Shown in pieces: positions 10,153 through 18,326 of a stretch of DNA of 64,000 nucleotides (the first letter of the stretch is position 1; every line of letters begins with the position of its first letter). The notes beneath the pieces are model-generated. The model made no database searches. It was not told where the DNA came from and worked only from the letters and a program-made list of their open reading frames with translations. The position numbers and the translations under genes were made by a program. The stretch is from the NCBI RefSeq assembly GCF_016908595.1, contig NZ_JAFBEC010000008.1:62001-126000 (forward strand), in the 5' to 3' direction. This DNA is from Geomicrobium sediminis (lineage in GTDB: Bacteria; Bacillota; Bacilli; Bacillales; Marinococcaceae).

Positions 10153-10183
10153 ACGTCTATTCGTTAAAAAATATAATAGACGT
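10153..10183 (-). terminator. Terminator-like hairpin in the dnaG leader
   Basis: On the minus strand ACGTCTATT pairs perfectly with AATAGACGT (13-nt loop) and is followed by TTTTTAT. It lies about 20 nt downstream of the promoter at 10203-10231, so transcripts from that promoter would meet it after roughly 15-45 nt. It may be an attenuator or end a very short RNA. Confidence 0.55.
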
Positions 10184-10202
10184 CACTTCTACGCATTACA
10201 CT

Positions 10203-10231
10203 ATTATAATTGAATTTTATTTCGTTGACTA
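10203..10231 (-). promoter_or_regulatory. SigA promoter upstream of dnaG-rpoD
   Basis: Minus strand: -35 TAGTCA (4/6 match), 17-nt spacer, perfect -10 TATAAT at 10208-10203. Confidence 0.6.
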
Positions 10232-10277
10232 TACTTGTCTAAAAAAAAGCTCGAATTTCGTCGATTTCAAGTGAAAA

Positions 10278-10309
10278 GATGCGGAAAGTGAATGGTTCGT
10301 TTCCGCATC
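10278..10309 (-). terminator. Intrinsic terminator after yqfL
   Basis: GATGCGGAAA (10278-10287) pairs perfectly with TTTCCGCATC (10300-10309); TTTTC follows on the minus strand. Confidence 0.85.
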
Positions 10310-10318
10310 GATTTTATT

Positions 10319-11131
10319 TTAAGCTTTAAAGTAGCTCGAAATGATATTGGCAGTTTCTTCAACTGCTTTATTAGATACATCGATGACACGACATCCGATG
10401 CGTTCCATAATCGCTTCTGAATACTCTAATTCACTCTTAATTCGCTCTAAGCTTGCATAGTTCGCTTCTGCCTTTAAGCCAAGTGACTTTAAGCGTTCTG
10501 AACGAATCTCAATGAGTTTTTCCGGTGAAATCTTCAAGCCGATACATTTTTCAGGTGAAATCTTAAAAAGTTCTTCAGGGGGATCGAGTTCTGGTACGAT
10601 CGGTACGTTGGCCACTTTTAATCGTTTATGTGCAAGGTATTGGGATAACGGCGTTTTCGAAGTTCTTGACACCCCGATTAAGACGATATCTGCATGCAAT
10701 ACACCACGTGGATCACGACCATCATCATACTTCACGGCAAACTCAATCGCCTCGACCTTTTGAAAATAATCTTCATCTAAACGATAGACGAGACCTGGCT
10801 CATACTTTGGCTGCAACTGAAGCAACGTCGTTAATTTGTCAAGGATCGGACCGAGTAAATCAACCGCTTCTACTTTCTCACGTTCTGCAGACATTTGCAT
10901 GTACGCTTTAATCTCAGGAACGACGAGCGTGTACGCAATCATTGCGCCTACATCTTTTGCAAGTGAGATTACTTCATTGATGGTTGCCTCATCTTCAACA
11001 TAAGGAATTCTCCGAACTTCAATTGACGTCTCTCCAAATTGACTCGCAGCCGCTCGAATGACTAATTCCGCAGTCTCTCCCACAGAATCTGAGACAACAT
11101 AAACGATCGGGTGCGCCTGAAATTTAGTCAT
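10319..11131 (-). CDS. yqfL: Pyruvate,phosphate dikinase regulatory protein homolog (DUF299), YqfL
   Basis: This 270-residue bifunctional kinase/pyrophosphorylase family member controls PPDK or PEP synthase by ADP-dependent phosphorylation in other bacteria. The P-loop GVSRTSKT is at about 153-160. The N-terminus [14 protein letters not shown] and [14 protein letters not shown] are family signatures. In B. subtilis YqfL modulates CcpN-dependent repression of gluconeogenesis genes. Here it overlaps the end of ccpN by 8 nt, so the two are translationally coupled. No PPDK gene is in the window. Confidence 0.93.
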   Translation of the reverse strand: MTKFQAHPIVYVVSDSVGETAELVIRAAASQFGETSIEVRRIPYVEDEATINEVISLAKDVGAMIAYTLVVPEIKAYMQMSAEREKVEAVDLLGPILDKLTTLLQLQPKYEPGLVYRLDEDYFQKVEAIEFAVKYDDGRDPRGVLHADIVLIGVSRTSKTPLSQYLAHKRLKVANVPIVPELDPPEELFKISPEKCIGLKISPEKLIEIRSERLKSLGLKAEANYASLERIKSELEYSEAIMERIGCRVIDVSNKAVEETANIISSYFKA

Positions 11132-11771
11132 ATTTCTCCTCCTTTAGCGGCAGATCTCGATTCACTAGATCCACGAGAAGCTTGGTCGTCGTCGTTTTTG
11201 TAATACGGCCGATGACTTCAAACTCCCTAGGACTTTTACGATTAACGACCGGCAAGGCATCGATTTGTTTTTCAATGAGTCGCTTACATACTTCAATCAT
11301 TAAATCATCTTTATAACAAACTGTTATATTAGGCATTCTCGTCATAATAATGCTTACTGGCATCGATTCTAATTCTTGATTACCAAGACTTGCTCGAAGT
11401 AAGTCTTTTCTAGAAAGCACTCCTGCAAGGTTTGACTTCGCATCTAACACAAAAATGGTCCCAACGTCTTCAAGGAACATCGTGCTAATGGCATCATAAA
11501 CCGAATCTGACTCCTTAACGACGACTGGAATGGATTGATAATCTTTTACACGGATATTTTTTAGCTGTTCTAAAGGGATTTCCGCACCAGCTTTACCTGT
11601 GTAGTAATAACCGACACGAGGTCTTGCCCCAAGAAACCCGACCATCGTTAAAATGGCTAAGTCTGGACGTAATGTAGCACGGGTAAGCGACAACTTCTCA
11701 GCGATTTTCTCACCAGTAATCGGACCTTCTTGCTTTACAATTTCTAGTATCTTTTCTTGTCGACTCGTCAA
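11124..11771 (-). CDS. ccpN: Catabolite control protein CcpN (HTH plus two CBS domains)
   Basis: This is a transcriptional repressor of gluconeogenic genes (gapB, pckA in B. subtilis), 215 residues. An N-terminal winged HTH ([20 protein letters not shown] to about residue 60) is followed by two CBS domains (about 75-135 and 140-205) that sense nucleotides. It begins with TTG: an in-frame stop lies just upstream and GGCGGTGATG is about 10 nt before it. The gene pairs with yqfL by overlap, as in B. subtilis (yqzB-yqfL). Confidence 0.93.
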   Translation of the reverse strand: MTSRQEKILEIVKQEGPITGEKIAEKLSLTRATLRPDLAILTMVGFLGARPRVGYYYTGKAGAEIPLEQLKNIRVKDYQSIPVVVKESDSVYDAISTMFLEDVGTIFVLDAKSNLAGVLSRKDLLRASLGNQELESMPVSIIMTRMPNITVCYKDDLMIEVCKRLIEKQIDALPVVNRKSPREFEVIGRITKTTTTKLLVDLVNRDLPLKEEKYD

Positions 11772-11811
11772 TTCGATGGCTCATCACCGCCTTTACCGCT
11801 TAGTGTATTCA

Positions 11812-13890
11812 TCAAGAAGGTAAAACGAGGGCTTGGAACTGCGCAAAGCGACTGATCTCCAATGAGAGAACTTGCATTTGTGCTAAACGATTCTGCTTCA
11901 ATTGATCATTGTCGCTCATAACCATAATACCTTCAAAGTAACGGTGAATGACTGGTGCAAGTTTTTCTAGTTCTTCAAATGAACTTGATACTTCACCATT
12001 CAAAAGCTTCACGCTGAGTGCATCTTTCAATGAAACGTAAGCATCGTACAGTTCTCGTTCCTCGTCTTTTTCAAACAAAGCAACTTGAACATCGGCTGGT
12101 CCTTCTTGCTTCTTTGCAATGTTATTCACACGGCTTAATGCTTCAGTTACGTCTTTAAGACGCTTTGTGTGATGAAGCTCTTGTAATACGTCAGCTTTAT
12201 CAAATAGTACATCAATTCGTCCGAATGGCGATACGAGAATCGCTTCAATAATATCGTAAGAAATGCCTCGCTCCTCTAGTGCTGCTTTAAAGCGAAGTTT
12301 GAAAAACTCATCCAAGTCATCCTTTAACGACTCGGTTTCTGATGGATATGCAGCTGCATTAGAAATCTCAATTGCATAATCACGTAACGCTTCGTACGTA
12401 AAGGAAAGCTTAAAGTGGCGTGTTACGTTAACAATTGCCGCTGCTTGCCTTCTTAAACCGTAAGGATCTTGTGAACCCGTTGGTTTGAGTCCAATTGCGA
12501 ACGAACTCGTAATCGTATCAAGCTTATCAGATACACTAACTAGCGCACTTTCAACGGCTGTTGGCAAGTCATCACCGACAAATCGTGGCAAATAATGCTC
12601 TCGAATTGCCGTTGTTACCTTTTCATTTTCCCCAAGTCGATTTGCATAATCACTACCCATTAAGCCTTGCAACTCTGGAAATTCATCAACCATATTCGTA
12701 GATAGGTCGATCTTTAAAAATTCAGCAGCACGTGCCGCGTTTGATGACACATCGCCACTTTCACTAATTGCACTTGATAACTTCTCAACCAACTGCTTCG
12801 TGCGTTCACTTTTCTCTTTGATCGTTCCAATTTTCTCGTGTTCAACAATAACGTCCATACGGGAAACTAACGTGTCAAGAGAGTGCTTTTGATCTTCTTT
12901 GTAGAAAAACACACCATCTGAAAGTCGTGCACGTAGCACTTTTTCGTTGCCTCGGCGAATATTCTCCAGATGACGATGATCCCCATTACGAACAGTAATA
13001 AAGTAAGGCAACAACTCACCTGCTTGACTGTGTACTGCAAAATAACGTTGATGCTCACGCATTGATGTAATTAACACTTCATCCGGAAGCTGCAAAAACT
13101 CCTCAGAGAATGAGCCAAACAATGCTGTTGGGTATTCAACTAGGTTCGTGACTTCTTGTAGTAAGCCTTCCTCAACATCAACGTTCCAATTGTGCTCTTC
13201 TTCTAGTAAGCCGATCTGTTGACGAATTGCATCTTGGCGCTTCGTTGGGTCAACGATCACATACTCGCTCAAAAGTTTTTCTTCGAACTCATCGGCGTGC
13301 AAAACGTCAATTGTTTCTCCTAAAAAGCGGTGTCCTCTCGTCGTTCTTCCAGCTTTAATGCCTGCAACACTGCCATCAACGACCGCATCCCCATACAATG
13401 CAACGAGCCAATGAATTGGTCGTACATATCTCGTTTTATTTGAGCCCCAACGCATGCTTTTAGGGAATGGAATGTTTAAAAACAACGGAAATGTTTCTTT
13501 TAACAAATCAATCGTTTTTACACCACTTACTTTTTTCACCGCATACACGTACGTGCCTTGTTCTGTTTCTTCTACTGTAAGGTCATCAACGTCTAAGCCT
13601 TTTCCTTTAGCAAAGCCAATTGCAGCTTTCGTCCACTCACCGTTTTCGTCTTTAGCAATGGATACTGCAGGACCTCTAGACTTTTCAACTGCATCTGGTT
13701 GCTCTTCTGCTAAATTGGAAACGGTAACGCCAAAACGCCTCGGAGTCGAGAAGCCTTGTAACTGATCGTAATCTAAGCGATTTTCTTTTAGCCAAGTTCG
13801 AATGTTTGCTTCAAATGTATTCTGTGCGAGATCAACAAGTTGTGCTGGTATTTCTTCAACACCTAATTCAAGTACTAATGCCTTACCCAT
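11812..13890 (-). CDS. glyS: Glycyl-tRNA synthetase beta subunit
   Basis: This is the 692-residue tRNA-binding subunit of the alpha2beta2 glycyl-tRNA synthetase. The start MGKALVLELGVEEIPAQLV is typical. The middle holds GLMGSDYANRLGENEKVTTAI and LKPTGSQDPYGLRRQA, both highly conserved; the C-terminus carries an anticodon-binding DALR-like domain. The start is 2 nt after the glyQ stop. Expression is under the T-box upstream of glyQ. Confidence 0.97.
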   Translation of the reverse strand: MGKALVLELGVEEIPAQLVDLAQNTFEANIRTWLKENRLDYDQLQGFSTPRRFGVTVSNLAEEQPDAVEKSRGPAVSIAKDENGEWTKAAIGFAKGKGLDVDDLTVEETEQGTYVYAVKKVSGVKTIDLLKETFPLFLNIPFPKSMRWGSNKTRYVRPIHWLVALYGDAVVDGSVAGIKAGRTTRGHRFLGETIDVLHADEFEEKLLSEYVIVDPTKRQDAIRQQIGLLEEEHNWNVDVEEGLLQEVTNLVEYPTALFGSFSEEFLQLPDEVLITSMREHQRYFAVHSQAGELLPYFITVRNGDHRHLENIRRGNEKVLRARLSDGVFFYKEDQKHSLDTLVSRMDVIVEHEKIGTIKEKSERTKQLVEKLSSAISESGDVSSNAARAAEFLKIDLSTNMVDEFPELQGLMGSDYANRLGENEKVTTAIREHYLPRFVGDDLPTAVESALVSVSDKLDTITSSFAIGLKPTGSQDPYGLRRQAAAIVNVTRHFKLSFTYEALRDYAIEISNAAAYPSETESLKDDLDEFFKLRFKAALEERGISYDIIEAILVSPFGRIDVLFDKADVLQELHHTKRLKDVTEALSRVNNIAKKQEGPADVQVALFEKDEERELYDAYVSLKDALSVKLLNGEVSSSFEELEKLAPVIHRYFEGIMVMSDNDQLKQNRLAQMQVLSLEISRFAQFQALVLPS

Positions 13891-13892
13891 CG

Positions 13893-14780
13893 TTACGCTT
13901 CCCCCTTTTTCTCTGCTTTTAGTAGTGGGAATCCTAAACGTTCACGTTCAGCATAATGAATGGATGCACATTTTCTAGCAAGGTTTCTCACTCTTCGAAT
14001 GTATCCCGTTCGTTCTGTTACTGAAATTGCACCACCTGCATCAAGCAGGTTAAACGTATGTGAACACTTTAAAATATAGTCATAAGCCGGGAAGACGAGG
14101 TTTTTATCGAGTGCAATCCCTGCTTCTTTTTCGTACGTCACAAACAACTTCTGAAGCATATCATGATCGGCCACTTCAAACGTGTACGTCGAATGCTCAA
14201 ATTCTGGTTGATAGAAGATATCACGATACGTATAGCCTGCTTCCCATTCTAGATCAAACACATTTTCTTTGTCTTGAATGTAAGAGCAGAGTCGTTCTAA
14301 ACCGTACGTTAATTCAACCGCGACTGGATCCGCATCAAGCCCACCTACTTGCTGGAAGTACGTGAATTGCGTAATCTCCATTCCGTCAAGCCAAACTTCC
14401 CAACCAAGACCCCATGCATTTAGCGTGGCATCTTCCCAATTGTCTTCAACAAACCGAATATCATGTTCTAAAGGATCAATGCCAAGTGCCTTTAAGCTTT
14501 CAAGATACAACTCTTGAATGTTTGGAGGCGATGGTTTCATAATGACTTGAAATTGATGATGCTGATACAGACGATTTGGGTTGTCTCCGTATCTGCCGTC
14601 TGATGGTCTTCTTGAAGGCTCGACATACGCCGCATTCCACGGTTCTGGCCCTATGCTTCGTAAAAATGTCATTGGGTTCATCGTTCCTGCGCCTTTTTCT
14701 ACATCGTACGGTTGCATAATAAAACAGTTTTGTTCAGCCCAAAACGATTGTAATTTAAGAATGACTTGTTGAACATTCAT
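13893..14780 (-). CDS. glyQ: Glycyl-tRNA synthetase alpha subunit
   Basis: This is the 295-residue catalytic class II subunit that activates glycine. Conserved parts include [17 protein letters not shown] (about 20-36), [19 protein letters not shown] and the [16 protein letters not shown] segment. Length is normal (about 295). It lies in an operon with glyS and is preceded by a glycine T-box leader with its own terminator and a strong SigA promoter. Confidence 0.98.
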   Translation of the reverse strand: MNVQQVILKLQSFWAEQNCFIMQPYDVEKGAGTMNPMTFLRSIGPEPWNAAYVEPSRRPSDGRYGDNPNRLYQHHQFQVIMKPSPPNIQELYLESLKALGIDPLEHDIRFVEDNWEDATLNAWGLGWEVWLDGMEITQFTYFQQVGGLDADPVAVELTYGLERLCSYIQDKENVFDLEWEAGYTYRDIFYQPEFEHSTYTFEVADHDMLQKLFVTYEKEAGIALDKNLVFPAYDYILKCSHTFNLLDAGGAISVTERTGYIRRVRNLARKCASIHYAERERLGFPLLKAEKKGEA

Positions 14781-14827
14781 GTGTTTAATCCCTACCCTTT
14801 CTTCATCTACGTAAAAGCAAAAAACGC

Positions 14828-15026
14828 CCCTAGCTCATTTTTGAGCTAGGGACGATTAATAACCGCGGTTCCACCCTAATTGTGCAAATCGCACCACTTA
14901 AGTTCTATTCACTCAAAAGTTCCTTCCACAGTTATCGTTACGTGGCTTGCACTTTCCCACACTCGCTAAAAACGACAAGTCTCTGTGTACTCCTCTTTCT
15001 CATCGTGAATTATGTAGTTAGTCGTA
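14828..15026 (-). ncRNA. Glycine T-box riboswitch leader of glyQS
   Basis: The conserved T-box AGGGTGGAACCGCGG is on the minus strand at 14877-14863. It is followed by a perfect terminator: TGAGCTAGGG / CCCTAGCTCA (14842-14851 with 14828-14837) and then a TTTTTT tract. The 5' part has the AGAGGAGTA-like start of stem I. By alignment to the B. subtilis glyQS leader, the specifier falls at 14923-14921 and reads GGA (Gly). Uncharged tRNA-Gly would favour the antiterminator. Element and position are clear; the specifier assignment is inference. Confidence 0.93.
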
Positions 15027-15032
15027 AAAGTT

Positions 15033-15061
15033 ATCATACATAAAAAATTAAAGACTGTCAA
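15033..15061 (-). promoter_or_regulatory. SigA promoter of the glyQS T-box leader
   Basis: Minus strand: -35 TTGACA (perfect), 17-nt spacer, -10 TATGAT. It starts the T-box transcript a few bases before 15027 and lies just inside the gap after recO. Confidence 0.85.
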
Positions 15062-15075
15062 CTCTAAAGAGCAAG

Positions 15076-15834
15076 CTACTTAGGTAGATCAGGGTTCCAA
15101 TTCACCCATTGATCTAAGAAACGTTTCGTTTTTAAATTTAATCCAGCATACGACTCATAATAGCCGTCGATCACTGTCTTTAACGCAATCTTATTCTGGT
15201 CGTTTAATGCGAGTTGACCGAGTTGGTCTGGCTTTACGTAATATAACATTCGTAACAACTTGACTTGTTTATCATCCAGTGAATAACGATACGGATCAAT
15301 CTCTATGCAATGATGACATAGAAATCCAGCTTCTCGAACTGAAAACGAAAACACACCTGACGTTCTGCCACAGTTTACACAAGCGTCTAATTGTGGGCGT
15401 ATGCCTAACAAATGCGTCATCTTCAGTTCAAATAACATCTTAATTACGTCAAGGTCATCACCGTCTCTTAATCGACCGAGCATCGATAAGATAAGAGAAA
15501 ACGTAGCTGGACTTGGCACGTGTTCTTCTGTCGCTGCATCGAGCAACTCGAGTAAATACGCAGCATAAGCCCCTTTATCCAAATTCTCACGCAAATGACG
15601 GAACGAATGTAACATTTCTCCTTGTGACAACGTGCTCATGCTTTGCCGATAATAAAACGTAAAATATGCATGTGCATAAGGTTGAGCAATTGCAGCAAAT
15701 TGGCTCTTTGGTTTCTTTGCGCCTTTCGCCATTAAAGCAATTTTGCCACGCTCTTTCGTGTACACTTTTACAATGATATGGGACTCGCCATATGGAATAG
15801 TCCGTATGACGATCCCTTCGCTTTTGTCTAACAT
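15076..15834 (-). CDS. recO: DNA repair protein RecO
   Basis: This recombination mediator loads RecA with RecR in the RecFOR pathway. It has 252 residues: an N-terminal OB fold (MLDKSEGIVIRTIPYGESH to about 80) and a helical domain with a zinc-binding cysteine set CVNCG (about 141-145) and CHHC (about 161-164). It is followed by the glyQS leader and preceded by yqzL 22 nt away, matching the B. subtilis era-yqzL-recO order. Confidence 0.95.
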   Translation of the reverse strand: MLDKSEGIVIRTIPYGESHIIVKVYTKERGKIALMAKGAKKPKSQFAAIAQPYAHAYFTFYYRQSMSTLSQGEMLHSFRHLRENLDKGAYAAYLLELLDAATEEHVPSPATFSLILSMLGRLRDGDDLDVIKMLFELKMTHLLGIRPQLDACVNCGRTSGVFSFSVREAGFLCHHCIEIDPYRYSLDDKQVKLLRMLYYVKPDQLGQLALNDQNKIALKTVIDGYYESYAGLNLKTKRFLDQWVNWNPDLPK

Positions 15835-15856
15835 GTCGTCGCTTCTTCCTCAGTAA

Positions 15857-15985
15857 TCATTCACTATCTTGTTCTTCTATTTCGTGTAGACTTTCTTCCC
15901 CATCATCAACGCATTCATTTTCTTTATGCAATAGGTACGAATCCAAATTCCCGGTTAAAGAAAATAACTTCCAATAACTCAACAT
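15857..15985 (-). CDS. yqzL: YqzL family small protein (42 aa)
   Basis: This is a short gene found by reading the minus strand. It starts MLSYWKLFSLTGNLDSYLL and ends in an acidic tail. The pattern W-x-x-FS-x-TGN-x-D-x-YLL matches YqzL of B. subtilis, which also lies between era and recO. The SD AAGGGGTG is 8 nt before the ATG at 15985. Function is unknown. It is 22 nt from recO and probably shares its transcript. Confidence 0.85.
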   Translation of the reverse strand: MLSYWKLFSLTGNLDSYLLHKENECVDDGEESLHEIEEQDSE

Positions 15986-16123
15986 AAGAAAGCACCCCTT
16001 TTAAAGTAACATATGTTTAGAATGAGCATAAGTGCAATTCTTCATAAGTAGTAATACTTGGGTTATTACCCGCTATCTGACGTTCATAATCGTTATGTTG
16101 ACTATAAGTTGTCCAACGAAAAA

Positions 16124-16155
16124 AAACAATGGCTTCGAGTAGATCACCATTGTTT
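16124..16155 (-). terminator. Intrinsic terminator after era
   Basis: AAACAATGG (16124-16132) pairs with CCATTGTTT (16147-16155); on the minus strand the stem runs into at least six Ts. yqzL-recO therefore needs its own promoter or read-through; the 16005-16120 stretch shows no clear SigA match. Confidence 0.85.
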
Positions 16156-16189
16156 CGAGTAAATCTTATTGTTTTTGCACGACATTTAC

Positions 16190-17095
16190 TTATTCTCGAT
16201 TCGAATAGCCTTGTTCATTCAAAAATCGCGCTTTGTTTCGCCAATCTTTTTGCACTTTAACCCATAGTTCTAGAAACACGTCTGTTCCAAGTAATTTGCG
16301 AATATCCTTTCGCGCTTCTTGTCCGACTTGTTTTAACATCGCCCCACGTTTTCCGATGACAATTCCTTTTTGAGAATTCCGCTCAACAACAATCGTTGCT
16401 TGTACATATGTTTTGCGATCAGGGCGTTCCTTCACTTGATCAATGACAACCGCAACACTGTGAGGGATTTCATCACGAGTATGATAAAGCACCTTCTCAC
16501 GAATAAGCTCAGCAATAATAAACCGTTCAGGGTGGTCTGTGATTTGCTCATCAGGATAATATTGCGGCCCCTCTGGCATGTACTTTACGAGATTCTCCAC
16601 TAAGACAGGAACATTTTGCCCTTCTAACGCTGAGATTGGAATGATCTCTTTGAAATCATAATGATGACGATATTCTTCAATTCGCTCAAGCAATTGCTCT
16701 GGGTGGACTTTATCGATTTTGTTCATTACGAGAAACACTGGTGTCTGAATCTTTTTAAGCGATTCAAGGATAAACTCTTCGCCTTTTCCAAATGGTTCGG
16801 CAACATCGATAAAGAACAAGACGACGTCAACTTCTTTTAACGTGTCTAGCGCTTGATTGACCATAAACTCACCGAGCTTATGTTTTGGCTTATGAACGCC
16901 TGGTGTATCTAGAAATACGAGCTGTTCGTTTTCTGTCGTGTAAACCGCTTGGATTTTATTACGTGTCGTTTGGGGTTTATCGCTCATAATCGCAATCTTT
17001 TGGCCGATAACTTGATTTAATAATGTCGACTTCCCTGCATTCGGTCTACCGATTAATGAGACAAATCCCGATTTAAATTGATTATTTTTGTTCAT
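16190..17095 (-). CDS. era: GTPase Era
   Basis: This essential GTPase binds 16S rRNA during 30S maturation; it has 301 residues. Motifs: G1 GRPNAGKST (about 14-22), switch II/G3 DTPG, G4 NKID, and a C-terminal KH domain with [14 protein letters not shown]. The start at 17095 was chosen because AGGAGA lies 6 nt upstream and it gives the length of B. subtilis Era. It overlaps the end of cdd by 14 nt. Confidence 0.97.
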   Translation of the reverse strand: MNKNNQFKSGFVSLIGRPNAGKSTLLNQVIGQKIAIMSDKPQTTRNKIQAVYTTENEQLVFLDTPGVHKPKHKLGEFMVNQALDTLKEVDVVLFFIDVAEPFGKGEEFILESLKKIQTPVFLVMNKIDKVHPEQLLERIEEYRHHYDFKEIIPISALEGQNVPVLVENLVKYMPEGPQYYPDEQITDHPERFIIAELIREKVLYHTRDEIPHSVAVVIDQVKERPDRKTYVQATIVVERNSQKGIVIGKRGAMLKQVGQEARKDIRKLLGTDVFLELWVKVQKDWRNKARFLNEQGYSNRE

Positions 17096-17483
17096 CCATA
17101 TCTCCTGCTTCAAATGCACCTGGCAATAATTGTTGGATCGTAACCGAGCGCTTCTCTCCGTTTACGTTGGCGAGAATAACCTCTCCATCTTGGTCCATAA
17201 ATTCAGCAATCACTTGACGACAAGCTCCGCACGGCGAAACTGGTCCTTTCGTATCTGCTGTTACATAAAGTTTTTTGATTTTCCGATGCCCTTCTGACAT
17301 CGCTTTAAAAATGGCCGTTCTTTCGGCACAATTCGTCAATCCGTAAGACGCATTTTCAATGTTACACCCGCTGTATAACGTACCATCTTCCGTCTCAAGG
17401 CTTGCACCTACTTGAAATGTGGAATAAGGGACATATGCGTGTGTTCGAGCATTTTCTGCTAATTGTTGTAATTGGTTCGTCAA
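17082..17483 (-). CDS. cdd: Cytidine deaminase
   Basis: This enzyme converts cytidine and deoxycytidine to uridine and deoxyuridine in pyrimidine salvage. Zinc ligands are Cys52, Cys85 and Cys88 and the catalytic Glu is Glu54 ([16 protein letters not shown]). The start is taken as TTG at 17483, because GAGGAGGAG is 8 nt upstream; this gives 133 residues. A longer frame from the ATG at 17510 would overlap dgkA and place the SD inside the gene. It lies between dgkA and era as in B. subtilis. Confidence 0.93.
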   Translation of the reverse strand: MTNQLQQLAENARTHAYVPYSTFQVGASLETEDGTLYSGCNIENASYGLTNCAERTAIFKAMSEGHRKIKKLYVTADTKGPVSPCGACRQVIAEFMDQDGEVILANVNGEKRSVTIQQLLPGAFEAGDMDEQK

Positions 17484-17497
17484 TGTATGCTCCTCCT

Positions 17498-17890
17498 CTA
17501 TGAGATCCATTGCAATAGTGGTTCAAAAAATATAATTATACCAACAACGACAGCAATCATACTAAAGATAAGGACCGCTGATGCTGCCACATCTTTTGCG
17601 ATTCCTGCAAGTGGATGAAAGTCACTCGACACGAGGTCAACGATTCGTTCAATTGCCGTATTGACCATTTCAAGAGCAATCACTCCACCGATGACGATCA
17701 TTAAAATCGCCCATCTTAATGGTGATAATTCGACCATGAGGCCGAACACAATAATCAAAAGCGATACGCCTAAGTGGATTTGCATGTTCTGTTCATGACG
17801 AAGTACATAGTATAATCCTTGAAAGGCGTATACAAAAGAATGTAGTAACCTGCGAAAGCCTTTACGTTTACGCTTCTCTCCCCAACCCAT
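17498..17890 (-). CDS. dgkA: Undecaprenol/diacylglycerol kinase DgkA
   Basis: This small integral membrane kinase has 130 residues and about three membrane helices. The family signature EMVNTAIERIVDL is at about 80-92, and a conserved amphipathic N-terminus FRRLLHSFVYAFQGL is present. Gram-positive members phosphorylate undecaprenol. It overlaps the end of ybeY by 23 nt. The ATG at 17890 has only a distant SD (AGGAGGAAC, about 14 nt), so coupling to ybeY is likely; the exact start is uncertain. Confidence 0.92.
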   Translation of the reverse strand: MGWGEKRKRKGFRRLLHSFVYAFQGLYYVLRHEQNMQIHLGVSLLIIVFGLMVELSPLRWAILMIVIGGVIALEMVNTAIERIVDLVSSDFHPLAGIAKDVAASAVLIFSMIAVVVGIIIFFEPLLQWIS

Positions 17891-18326
17891 AAGCGCTTAA
17901 CAGTTCCTCCTGCAACGTAAACATTTCACGTTCTTCTTCTTCATCCATATGGTCATATCCGAGTAAATGCAATAGACCGTGCACGCTTAAGAACGCTAGT
18001 TCACGCTCAATTGAATGCTCATATTCTTCAGCCTGTTCTTTCATTCGTTCTACACAAATAACGATATCTCCAAGTACATGCTCGTCTCCTGGCATTTGTT
18101 CATCGTCATTCAATGCAAACGACAATACGTCTGTAACCGCATCTTTATTCCGGTAGTCACGATTTAGTTCTTGGATTCGATCTTCATGCACGAACACCAA
18201 GGAACATTCCGTCGTTTCATCAAGCTCAAGATGCTTATACGAGAACAAGATTACATTTTTGACGAGCTCTATTCGTTCGTCAGTTAACGTATTTGTTTCA
18301 TCAATCACATCAATGTTTTCACTCAT
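17868..18326 (-). CDS. ybeY: Endoribonuclease YbeY
   Basis: This 152-residue metal-dependent RNase acts in rRNA maturation and ribosome quality control. The zinc motif HGLLHLLGYDH has His116, His120 and His126. The preceding AVTDVLSF and GDIVIC are also family hallmarks. The start overlaps the end of pgpH by 8 nt and the end overlaps dgkA, so translation is chained through pgpH-ybeY-dgkA. Confidence 0.96.
   Translation of the reverse strand: MSENIDVIDETNTLTDERIELVKNVILFSYKHLELDETTECSLVFVHEDRIQELNRDYRNKDAVTDVLSFALNDDEQMPGDEHVLGDIVICVERMKEQAEEYEHSIERELAFLSVHGLLHLLGYDHMDEEEEREMFTLQEELLSAYGLGREA

Larger units (their letters stand above)
9973..10318 (-). other. Intergenic leader between yqfL and dnaG (no gene seen)
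   Basis: This 346-nt stretch has no plausible gene. Going with minus-strand transcription it holds the yqfL terminator, a SigA promoter, a second terminator-like hairpin, and a TATAAT at 10140-10135 without a good -35, then about 160 nt of dnaG leader without other recognisable signals. Confidence 0.6.
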
